Part shown: positions 22,456 to 33,800 of the stretch, piece by piece
Numbering within the stretch: position 1 is the first letter of the stretch
How the letters are laid out: each line of letters begins with the position of its first letter
Origin: Strongylocentrotus purpuratus
Lineage: Eukaryota > Echinodermata > Echinoidea > Camarodonta > Strongylocentrotidae
NCBI RefSeq assembly: GCF_000002235.5
Contig: NW_022145607.1
Span: 36,183,029-36,247,028 of the forward strand
Direction: 5' to 3'
DNA: 64,000 nucleotides
Notes under the pieces: model-generated
What the model saw: the letters and a program-made list of their open reading frames with translations, nothing else
Databases searched by the model: none
What the model was told of the DNA's origin: nothing
Translations under genes and position numbers: made by a program

Positions 22456-22984
22456 TGAAACCCTTAAATTGACGACTGTAATTTCGACCAATCAGATGGC
22501 TAGATTTCTAAAGAGAGATATATAATTTCCACCACCATCCTCATGAACAGTCAATACTTGTATACTATTACATTCACAATACCTGATATATGTATTACAT
22601 CAAATATTCTTCGATATACATTACTCTCCTCCATAAACAAACATATGACAAAACCAAAAAACAAGGCAGAATAAAGCAAAATTACTTTTAATCGAAAGAA
22701 CCCAAGGTTTATGGAAACTTAACAGACTTTGAAGATGACATATCTGATTAATTTATTGAGAATATATCACCGTTCATAATTCAACATTTGAATCATGACA
22801 CGCATGTGAAGCTGCTAAAGTGTAACCTCACGCTATAGTGTAACCTAACGCCTAAGAAACTGAAAAAAGGTTCACTTCAGCGGATACGCTATATACACAC
22901 TGATACACAGTGGAACCGTTATTGAGGAGCACACGCTAACCGTAATTTGTTGGGAAACACAAGCGAACCATAATAGTGGCTATC

Positions 22985-23160
22985 TGAAGGGACATCGCGA
23001 ATCACAAACTTTGAAGTGAAATTCGTGATGAAAATATGCGACAAATCTCATATTTTGTCTCGATTTTTAAATTTATTTAGTTATATTCTATTTCCTTTAT
23101 CTCTGCTTTCTTTCTCTTTCTCTCTCTTCCTCTCTTTCTTAATATATCTCACTTCTATAA

Positions 23161-23196
<36 letters not shown>

Positions 23197-23335
23197 ATCT
23201 CATTCTCTCTCTCTCTCTCTCGTTATCCTTCTCTCTCTTTCTCTACACTTCCCCCGCCCTTTCTGTTTTTCTCTCTGTCTCTCTCATCTTCTTCTTCCTT
23301 TTTCTTTCTATCTATTAATTGTTGTTTTGCTATAG
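22985..23335. mobile_element. Decayed relative of the 2-kb palindromic element
   Basis: Begins tgaagggacatcgcgaat and continues with aaatatgcgac, matching the ends of the elements at 36806 and 61955. A CT-rich run at 23090-23310 follows, like their pyrimidine arms. Diverged and one-sided. Confidence 0.55.
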
Positions 23336-23869
23336 CCGAGCTTTAGAGCCTTTCTACATTGTTGGAAGGCCCAACAATTTGATAGACACCAGGCTGATGG
23401 ACACACTTAAGACACACTTCTGCATGGATTTTCAAAACATGTTTATGAAGACGAATATAGTGATGAAAGTACAACATTAGGGTTTTCTGCGTACAACACA
23501 AACCTAAATAAATTATTGGGCACTCCTTCGTCAAATTCGTCTTCAAACATATTTGTTTTATGAATCATTGCAGAAGGACATCCTCTTTCGCATCATTATA
23601 TAATTTAACTGAAATTTTGCTATAAAATATTAAGACAATTTTGGGCTCCCAACACTTTAGAGGGGCTGTGTTTATAGTGCGTTCATTACATACATTCAGA
23701 AACATAAATGAAAGCTCAATTTGATACGCTGACCGTTTTAAACGTAGTATAAATTCAAACATCTTTGGTTCTAACCAACCACATGGCCACATGATTGTTT
23801 CACGGTGAAAGAATAATGTCTGTGAAAATGTCAGGTGTTTAAGGCCCCTCTAAAGCTTTGGGAGCCCCA

Positions 23870-24127
23870 CAAATTTCATGGCAAAACATTGATCTACATT
23901 TGCCACTCTCCACCCAGGTGTTAATTAATGGGTACCCGGTAAGATGCGAAAGCTAATGTGCTTAGATTAGCAAGTGTGCGCTTGAAAAAAAATATGACGC
24001 CTGGCTGGAATGCTCCCAAGGGAGTGAAGAATGTGCATACATTGCGTGCGGGTAAGCCTGAATCCATTGACCCGGGTAATTATATGATTGCAGGGCCCTC
24101 AGGGAGAACAGTATAAATACTGATGAG
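23870..24127 (+). mobile_element. SINE copy, 5'-truncated
   Basis: Shares tttgccactctccacccagg, aatgggtacccggtaagatg, cctggctggaatgctcccaa, gcgggtaagcctgaatcc and tactgatgaggcc with the other SINEs. It lacks a tRNA head and the 3' tail. Nested in the foldback element. Confidence 0.75.
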
Positions 24128-24329
24128 GCCAGGCGCGGATCCAGGTTTTTTCGGGGAGGTGGGGGTGGGGGGGGGGGGGCAAATTTGAAATTATGCGAGC
24201 CAAATATTGGTACGTAATGGTGACACCGGCAATGGCAAAAACGTTTGGGGGGGGGGGGGGGTAGACGAAAAAATCCCCATCACCCCACTCTTATATGCAG
24301 GTCCCGCTGAACATTTCTCGGCGGGGGTC

Positions 24330-24605
24330 AAGGGTGGAGCCCCCAGAAGCTTATGGGGTATAGGCATTGAATTACTGTCAGATGAGCATATTTTGATACC
24401 TTATTTGTGACACTGGCAGGACACAAATTGGTGTGGGGTCCAGGGGGCGGAGCCCCCAGAAGCTCAGGGGTTTTATACATTAAATTACTGTCAGATGAGC
24501 ATATTTTGATACCTTATTTGTAACTCTGGCAGGACACAAATTGACGTGGGGTCCAGGGTGCGAAGCCCCCGGAAGCTCAGGGGTTTGGGGCAATACGGTC
24601 AGATG
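24330..24605 (+). repeat. About 113-bp tandem repeat (gagcccccagaagct)
   Basis: Two and a half copies of a unit containing gagcccccagaagctcaggg, attactgtcagatgagcata and ggcaggacacaaattg. Diverged single copies occur at about 39340-39430 and 58915-58985, so it is a dispersed family that also forms tandems. Confidence 0.75.
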
Positions 24606-25093
24606 AGCAATTAAAAAAAAAATTTATCTCCCTCAAAATCTTTATGGCTGATAAAGATATTTTGATTTTCATTATTTTTATTTTTATTTAAAGGGTGAGA
24701 AAAGAGTTTTAAAACGTCGAAACAATTTTGAAAAAACAACAACTAAATGATAAGTTAAAGCCCCTCTAAAGTGTTGGGAGTCCTACACATTAATGGAAGA
24801 AAAAAAAGTATGCACCAAAGCAAGCCATCAATTCAAAAAAAAAAATCACATCTGAAGGGGCACACCCCCCCCCCCTCAGACACCCCCTCCCCTTGCGTTC
24901 TTGTTCCTGTTAATTGAACTTACGACTGTTTTCTTTTTAATTTGGCAAAAATTATGCACCAAATCGAGCAATTTATGCATCAATTGAAAACAAAACTTAA
25001 ACTCTGAGGGGGGTACATCCCTCTCAGACACCCCCTTCCTTCATTGCACGTCCATTCGCCTCCCCCCCCCCAAAAAAAAATAAATAAATAACC

Positions 25094-25352
25094 TGGCGCT
25101 TAAGTGTAACCTGCTGCTAAAGGGTAACCTGCTGCTAAAATATAACCTGCTGCTAAAGTGTAATCTGCTGCTAAAGTGTAACTTGCTGCTAAAGTGTAAC
25201 CTGCTGCTAAAGTGTAACCTGCTGCTAAAGTGTAACCTGCTGCTAAAGTGTAACTTGCTGCTATAGTGTAACCTGCTGCTAAAGTGTAACCTGCTGCTAA
25301 AGTGTAACCTGCTGCTAAAGTGTAACCTGATGTTAAAGTGTAACCTGCTGCC
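25094..25352 (-). repeat. 18-bp minisatellite (AAGTGTAACCTGCTGCTA)
   Basis: About 14 copies of the 18-bp unit. The unit equals the terminal motif of the enclosing foldback element (gctgctaaagtgtaacct at 22811). It stays open as a repetitive frame on the minus strand (LAAGYT repeats). No sign that it is translated. Confidence 0.9.
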
Positions 25353-26079
25353 ATGGGCGGTGCCACAGGGGGGCGGGGGGGGGGGGGGGGGGACAGGGGA
25401 GCACCTGTAAATTTTTTATTATTCATTTTCTCTAAAGCAGAAGTGTTTTAGGGGCAAATTTTTTGTTGCTTATTACATCCACAGGGGTATCCAAGTTTAA
25501 GTGAAAACAGACCAATATTGATAATAACAATTGGAAAAAACTGATCTGATCGACTCCTTAATTCTCCCAACTATATTATTACAATTTAATTAAAATTAAG
25601 GTGATTGTTAATCATCAAAAAGCAATGAATTGGCTCTATATACCATTCAAGACATTTAATTGTTGAAAGATTTAAACAAATCCTGTCTTACAGTATGTCT
25701 TATTTTCATGAAAAAAAAAACGGTTGGGAGAATTCAACCAGAACGTCAATGACGTAGCGCTCATCCGCATCTCGCAACAACAAATAACCAAAATAACAAT
25801 ATGTTAGATTTCATATTGAAAACGGTATTATAATACTATTTCCATGAAATGTAGAGGACTATTTATAACTGGATGAGCAGATGAGTAACTGTGAGGTAGA
25901 TGCTGGACATAGTGTGGTAACGCATGACGGTCAGTCTCTAGATCTCATCACGCGTGCGCCTGGCCTCAGCTCAGCTAGCTAGCTCCAGACGTATACACGA
26001 ACAACGAACGCGCGCCGGCATCACGACCGCTACGGCCGCGAGCCCGTTCGCCGAAGTGAACTTCTTTTTCAAAAACTTA
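25353..26079. other. Foldback element interior
   Basis: A poly-G tract (25372-25392) and AT-rich sequence, then a GC-rich patch at 25940-26050 (acgaacgcgcgccggcatca). No ORF of interest. Confidence 0.45.
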
Positions 26080-26340
26080 GGCGGCAGGTTACACTTTAGC
26101 GGAGTTTTCACTTCAGCAGCTTAACACACGCATGTCTGCTTAAACAAATGATTCATGATAAATCACTTTAAAGTTTATGTTCAATCTGGTTTAACTCATG
26201 CTATATATCTAGCCCTTGTCTAGCCCTTGTCAAAGCAAGATTATGCTGGTTTGATTCTTTTGCTTTATACGGTCATATAAAAAAATCAACAATTAAACAA
26301 CCTGAATCATGTTCATTTGATAAGTCTAATCGACAAAATT

Positions 26341-26754
26341 ACATCGACACGCTTTTGATCCTGGGGCCTCACAGTTACGAGGCCATTGCTTTGTCACTGA
26401 ACCATGACTGTACGCAGTGGGGGCTAGGGTAGGGGGCAGTTTCCATAAATTAAAAACAAAACACAGAAAATGCAATAAATTTTCAATAATTGCATTTCAC
26501 CCCGGTCCCTAACATAAAAAAATCCTCTGGATGGCCATGCATTATGGCTCAAGGCATGGGCACACAGAGGATTTTTTTATGTTGGGAACGGGGTAAGATG
26601 CAATAAATTATTGATTTTTTTTTTGCATTTTCTGTTTTTTAAAAATTTATGGAAACTGCCCCCTACCCTAGCCCCCGCTGCGTACAGTCATTGTTCAGTA
26701 ACACAGCAATGGCCTCGTAACTGTGAGGCCCCAGGATCTAAACCGTGTCGATGT
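26341..26754. mobile_element. Foldback element with tRNA-like arms
   Basis: Arms of nearly 200 bp are inverted copies of each other: catcgacacgcttttgatcc and gggctagggtagggggcagt on the left are mirrored on the right. The outer part of each arm carries a tRNA-like box (aatggcctcgtaactgtgag, cccaggatct). The loop holds the pair 'aaaaatcctctggatgg'/'acagaggattttt'. It may be two SINE copies inserted head to head. Confidence 0.7.
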
Positions 26755-26819
26755 GCTATATTAGTGCCCTTTTGTGGGGCATTAATCCTCATTACTGTCA
26801 TTTATGACTTAAGGGCGTA

Positions 26820-27419
26820 GGTCCCCTAGTTGATAAGCATAGTAGCATACCCATGCTTTAGCAGTCACGCAAAACACACATTGTCAAATTATTATTCTAT
26901 AAAATCTGAGAATGTATACTATTATCTAGATCTATTATTTTTAAATTATGTTTGAAATAATTCCTTAAATTGGGGTAAAACAAAAATATTCCATCTTTAT
27001 GAGAGACAGTGTAGCTCCGTTTATTCTCATTTAACAACGCCCCCTATCGTCAGAGTCAGCAGCCTAACATGTTAGCCTATGGAATTTTACCAACAAAATC
27101 GTTACAAATTCATTTTTTGTTTAAACGAAAAGCACATCCACCTCGACGTACGTTATCACTAGCTCTTTCATTGAAACCCTCATGTCTCATTGACTTTTGA
27201 AGGTTAACCCACCGTAATTTCATCAAAATAGGTCGCAAGCTTGCCATTGCCTATTATATATAACACATGTACAACAAGTCGAACTTTGGACTCAATTTAC
27301 CACGCGATTGTAAGGTTATAAGTCAAGCACACGAAGGATAAGAAGCATGAATTATCATAGATCAGTTCTGATTTGTTCATTATGTCCATTTCATCCAACC
27401 CCCATCGTAATGTTTCCAT
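26820..27419. other. Spacer downstream of the transporter gene
   Basis: 600 bp with no gene seen. It lies 3' of the last transporter exon and presumably includes its 3' UTR, but I found no convincing polyadenylation signal. Confidence 0.4.
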
Positions 27420-27676
27420 TTAGTAGAGGCCAGCATTTTGCCAAGGTAAGCAAAAACATGAATATTCATGAGCGGTCAGACAATACAGCCTTTTAGTACG
27501 TAACGTATAGTGAATGGGAATGGGCGATGATCCGTCCAGGAGGTAAAGGTCAGTGGTTTGTGCTGGCAATTTTCCAGCGAGCGAAAATGAGACAACCGGA
27601 GCAATATGTAACACCACAAGTATACCAGTGATCACGAAGAAGATGGTATAAGATTGGATGACGTCAAACAAAGCTC
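27420..27676 (-). CDS. Transporter last exon, distal alternative
   Basis: 257 nt from acceptor ACCCAG|GAGCTT to the stop at 27420. It encodes ALFDVIQSYTIFFVITGILV and a 60-residue tail without family resemblance. The first about 50 bases are almost identical to the proximal exon; the tails differ fully. Confidence 0.82.
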
Positions 27677-30600
27677 CTGGGTGAAGAGAGGATTCCTCTG
27701 AATCAATCATGACCGGAGCGATGCTAAACTTGTTTGGACTTGACTCTCCTGTTTAACAGTACCGATATGACTACAGTGTTAATGGTGAAGAACAAAACAG
27801 GGATTCCAGTCATCATAAAGACGATGGTATAAGACTGGATGACGTCAAACAAAGCTCCTGCATGAGAGAATAGATTAAGAAATAATAGAAAAAGAATTGC
27901 AAGCTTGAATAACACAAAATAATAGGCGATGAGTTGTCCAGATCTTTGAGTGCTTAAAGGTTCTATTTGAAAATATCAGAATATTTTAGAGTAAAACTGA
28001 AATAGCTTCATTGTTTTAATTTCAAACCCCTTCATAGTGTAGAAAATCCTAGACGAAATACTTATCACTAAATTTGCTCTAAAAATGACAAGCTTACCAT
28101 TTCGATTTTGTAAAAAAAAAAAAAAAAGAAAGAAAAAATCTCGAAACAGAGTGGAACGTTAATAGAACCCACACTAGTATCGTGCGGGAGGAAACCATGA
28201 TGTGCGTAGTAGAGACACTTTTAAACAACTGAACCATCCCTACTAGGAAAGATCTATGAATTAACAATGGCTGTTTTACAGGCCTGGTACTTTAGTAACG
28301 ATATGCGTTCGACTATTAAGTATTATTTTGCCAGTTTATTTTAGATTATAAATTGATTAACAATTGAATTGACAAAAAAAGTTGTATAAAAAGTGGCATT
28401 CTCTAGTCTTAATCAAGTTTGTGATAATTTATACAAAGCTTGAATTTAATATTATTTAGGAGTGTCAAGATATTCTGTCTACCTGTGAGTAACCCTGCCG
28501 AGATATTACCAGAGCCGTGCATCAACATCACCAGTCCAAGGCCGAAACTGAAGTTGCTTTCATCTACCAACGTCAGTTTAAGAAAAGTTGCGTCTGAAGT
28601 ATCCAGAACAAAAAAGCAGAGGCCCTGAATAAATGCCCAAACTGAACGAATGATGAATGATTCACCGACGAAATCCAGGAAAAATGACAAGCTGGTAATA
28701 AAACCAACGGTGATGTAGATTTTGAGCATGTGTACTTTCTTAACGAGGAGAATAACTGCAATTGTCCTGCCTATAATCCCACTGATTCCACCGATTGAAG
28801 ACAAAAAGACAGCTCGAGATGGGGTGATGCCTAACTGTTCTGCGTGAGGCACCAGGAACAACACCCAGGCTCCGAACGAATAGGCACGAAAGTAATTCGC
28901 TGGGAGGCACATTAGGAACAGAGCTTCCTTGGTCATAAACATTTTGCAGCGAGATATAAATGATGAGCAGAAATTATATTTCTCACTATCATTTTGACCA
29001 GATCTTGAAGCATTAGGAAGATCGCCCACCTCACCAGGATGATCACATGCACTATTGAGCAAAGAAACGCGTTCCTCACAGTTATCATCGTCAATTAAAA
29101 CCCCTTTATCCTCCTCGTATCTTTTTGTATCATTTATTACGATTGCAGCATTTAGTGTCTCCGTATTTTCAAGGTTTTCCTTGGTATGAAAACGGTTTTC
29201 TGCCAGTGCCTGGCCTTGGTCCGTATCATATCTCGGTTCATCTTTCGATGTGGGCATTTGATCACCTCCTTCTATACCATCTTCCTCATCGTCATCCTCC
29301 GACGGTTCATGACGGATTACCTCCGACGGATCTTGATCTCTACCATTTTGTCCAGTGGTGTTATTTTTCACGCTGAAGATTGGTTTCCGAATGGCCGCTC
29401 CCCCTGCAACCTTATGAAACATGATTGCTCCAAGAATCATGAAAACTCCAGAGTAACCGTACGCTTCTAGCGATCGCTCAGCGATGACAGGTAGGAACAT
29501 TACGCCTGCTGTTGAACCATATGATGCTATGGTGTTCATTAGAACATAGTTCTCTTTGAAATACTGGTTCATCAGGAGAGCAATCGGAAAGTAGGCACAA
29601 CATCGGCCAATTCCTGTCAATGAGATAACAAAGTGTTGTTAAAAAGCAGCATAAGTGAAACAGGTTGACTTCGTAGCCCAGTAAGGCCATTAACCTAGGA
29701 GTCGGAGCTCTGATGTAAAATCCCCAATTCAACCCGCACTGGGCCAGCGTGGATGGGTAGGCCCACACAAACCAGCATGACAGACACAAATAAGCAAAGG
29801 CCCCCAGTCCCCAGCAGCTCATTTGTTCCGGACCAAGGTGGCGACCCGATAAAGCATGGAGCAGGGGGTGCTAAGAATCCCTGGGTTCGGACAGGACACC
29901 AATGGAAACTGAACATTGCAACCTATAACGTAAGATCACTACTTCAAGAAGAGAGACTACTGGAACTCGAGGAAGAACTACAAGGAATAAAGTGGGACAT
30001 CGTCGGACTGGGTGAAGTCCGCAGACGAGGAGAAGAACTCACAGTACTGAAAAGTGGGCACCATTTCTACCATATAGGAAAGAAGAATACGAGTGAAGCA
30101 GGAGTAAGATTCCTGGTACACAAAAGCATCGCCGGTAACATTTCTGAAATAAAAGGAATAAATGAACGTCTGGCACAAATAACAATAAAAATCAATAAGA
30201 GATACAAAATCAAGATTATCCAAGTCTATGCTCCAACTTCAACACACGACGATGAAGAGGTAGAGAAACTCTACGAGGAAATAACGGACGTGATAAGTAA
30301 AACACAGTTTACAATAGTCATGGGTGACTTTAACGCCAAGGTCGGGAAAAGAGAGGAAGGAGAAGAAAGCACAATCGGCCCCTTCGGAAGTGGGCAAAGA
30401 AACGACAGGGGTGACCGACTTCTTGAATTTGCCATTAGCAACAAAATGAAAATAATGAACACTTTCTTCAAGAAAGAAGCATCCAGAAAATGGACATGGA
30501 AAAGCCCAGGCGGAAACACAAAGAATGAAATTGACTTCATATTAACTGATAATCCTCACATCATCCAAGACGTGAAAACAATCAATAAGGTGAGCGTGGG

Positions 30601-30787
30601 AAGTGACCACAGGATGGTAATGGGCAAGATGAAGATCAACACCCGACTAGAGAGGCAAAAACTCCTAAAACCAAAACAAAGTAGCATTAACCTAGAGAAA
30701 CTAAAAGAGAAGAGAACAGAATTTCAACTGGAGTTGAAAAAACCAATTTCAACTCCTGACGGACAAATGCACAGACGAAGAAGGAAA

Positions 30788-30845
<58 letters not shown>

Positions 30846-33800
30846 AAGAGGACACTTTTTTTTTTTGTCTCAAAATTTGAAAAATTGACATTTTGCTCCG
30901 TTGGGGGGGGGGGGTAAGGTCACCTTTCTTAGGTCAGCCATGGGGGTGATTTTTTTTTTTTTTTTAATAAAAAAAAAAAAAAAAAAAAAAAACCAAAGGG
31001 GGGGGGGGGGTTTAGGGATTTTTAGGGGGGTTTACACACATAAAAATACCAAAGAGGGGGGGGGGGGGTTAACCCCCCAAACACCCCCCCCCCCCTGCGT
31101 ACGCGCCTGATACCACGTCAATGGAAAGAAGCCACAATGATAATTCTGCACAAAAAGGGGCACAAGCGAGACCTAAAGAACTACAGACCCATCAGCCTCC
31201 TCTCAAACCTGTATAAGCTGTACACAAAAATCATCACCAACCGGCTAGAGAAAATCCTTGGTAACAACCACCCAAGGGAGCAGGCAGGCTTCAGAAGGGG
31301 TTTCTCAACTATGGACCACATCCACACCATTAATCAACTGAAAGAAAAATGCCAAGAGTTCAACATCCCTCTATGCGTAGCATTAGTAGACTACGAAAAG
31401 GCATTTGATTCCGTAGAAACCTATGCATTACTGAAGGCACTTCAAGACCAAGGAATCAACAAAGTATACATCGAAATCCTTAAAGACATTTATTCAGACT
31501 GCTACAACACTGTCAGAATGCACAAGGCCAGCAACAAAACCATGATAAGGAAGGGAGTTAGACAGGGAGACACCGGCTCACCAAAATTCTTCACTGCTTG
31601 CCTAGAGAGCATCTTCAAAACATTGGACTGGTCATCAAAGGGAATCAACATAAACGGGGAAAACATGAGTCACTTAAGATTTGCAGACGATATTGTCATC
31701 ACATCTCACAACTTAAACGACCTCGAAATAATGCTGCAAGCACTGGACGATGCAAGCTGACTAACAGGCCTCAAAATGAACATGAAGAAGACTAAAGTCA
31801 TGGCAGGATCAGCCAAAGATCCAAAACAAATCCAAGTGAACGGTACCAAAATGGAGCAAGTAGAGGAGTAAATTTACTTAGGATATCGTTTCTCCTTCCA
31901 AGACAAGAATCAAGATAACGAAATAAGAAGAAGAATCAAAGCTGGATGGCAAGCTTTCGGCAGATACAGCGCCATCATGAAAGGCAAACTTCCATTATGC
32001 CTGAAAAAGAAAGTGTATAACCAGTGCATCATCCCAGCAATCTCATACGCTGCAGAAACATGGACACTAACATCAAAAATGGAAAGAAAGCTAGCAGCCT
32101 CTCAACACAAGAAGTATTCTAAGCATCACATACAAAGACAGAAAAATGAACAAATGGATCAGGGAACAGACAAAAGTCCAGGACATCCTTGAAACAGTGA
32201 AGAGAAGGAAATGGAATTGGGCGGGCCACATCAGCCGTAGAAATGACAATCGCTGGAGCTCAGCAATCACACACTGGACACCATATGAGGGAAAGCGAAA
32301 CAGAGGACGTCAAAGAAAAAGATGGCGAGACGAGCTGCAACAGTTCTGGGGAGAGACAAATTGGCATCAACAGGCACAGAACAGAGGCATTTGGAGACAT
32401 CATGCTGAGGCCTTCATCCTGCAGTGGATTGACAACGGCTGATAAAGTAAAAAAGTAAAGTAAAGTGAAAAATATTGCAGATTGATGTTAAAGATATCAT
32501 TGCTCGCTACTACTTTAAGAATTTTTTTTGTTGGTGTTTTTGTTTTCTTCTATCGCTCATATATTTTGCTTCCTTTCGGACAAACATGAATACATAACTA
32601 AGATATAAATGAAAAAAGCCCTAGGGTAATTTCCAGGGTGACACCAACAACGGTAATATGTTTAAAATGAAACCACAAGATACCAGACACACCCATTTAT
32701 TACCCCTCCTAATATGACATACCTGTGAGTGCCAGCATGAAACCTAGTCCGGTAATGTTGGAGATGAAACCGCATGCTACCAGACAGCCCCCACTTATTA
32801 CCCCTCCTAACATGGCAACGATTCGATGATCTACCCTCTGAAGGACCAAGGAAACGAAAGGACCTGCATGGAAATTGATTTAATTATAGAAATTCCATAT
32901 TCTTTAAATTTGCTTCGATATACGATCCGAACTCGAATATGTGTACCTATAACGCCATTATCATTCCAACGATACAACTATGATAATGTATGTATAAGTT
33001 TCCATAAATTTAATGAAAAGCGGTTTTTGTGTAGAAATCTCTACAAAACCCCTTGACAAAACCGCCCTTGTGGCCAAGAATGTGTAAATAATGTCTAAAA
33101 TAAGATTCTTGTTCTTTCATCAATTTAATACGTCCAATCTCCTCTGTACCCTGTCCACAGTCAGTTCATATAAAGTCAGATCGGGTTATTTTCCATCTCC
33201 AAGTAGTTCAAGCCCGACCGTAGTCAGTTTAACGCGCTCGTAACTAGTTCTACCTCATCCCCAATACGTCCAAACCGATTCTAACTAGTTTGTTACCCGA
33301 CCGCCCCGTTCAGGGACCTTTCCGTTCTCAGTGCGTTCAAACGCGCTCCTATAATAGTGCTTGTAATCCCGTCCTGCATGACCAGAGGGCTATAAAACCC
33401 ACTGCGTTCTTGCCATTCATCATTCCCGTACAACGCTTCAAGCTGTCTAGATCAAGACATTCGAGTTGGGACTATTTGCCAACGCCCAACGGGATGAACA
33501 AGCAAACGGATCTGATCGAATTAAAAACTGACTCAGTTGTACTGCTAATTGATGCTCACGTTGTAACACGTTCCAAGAAGGATCGCAGTACGGCAATTAC
33601 CTTCGTAGTACGTCCAATTTGTTTTAAGTACGTGGTCACTCCGTCTGTTTGCAGGATGGGGACAATTTTGAACAGACTCAAAGTTCTAGAGCACCCTCCT
33701 CGTCTTAGCAAGTCTGAGCCCGTCCATGACGTCCTTAAACGGATGTTAAACAGTTGCTACTACGTTTAGTCTGTTTGCACACAGTTTGAGTGCCTTTGGC

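Larger units (their letters stand above)
22808..26125. mobile_element. Foldback DNA element with 10-bp target duplication
   Basis: The 10-mer ACACGCATGT lies directly at 22798-22807 and at 26126-26135. Inside it, the left end gaagctgctaaagtgtaacc and the right end (inverted gttaagctgctgaagtgaaa) align as imperfect inverted repeats of about 80 bp, sharing ctaaagtgtaacct, cgcctaag and gttcactt. A 9-11 bp duplication fits Mutator-like elements. No transposase was found. The inside is a mosaic: CT-rich DNA, a SINE, a roughly 110-bp tandem repeat and an 18-bp minisatellite. Confidence 0.75.

Noticed and set aside
25100-25426. A repetitive LAAGYT protein on the minus strand
   Set aside because: It is the 18-bp minisatellite of the foldback element; the frame has no homology outside the repeat.
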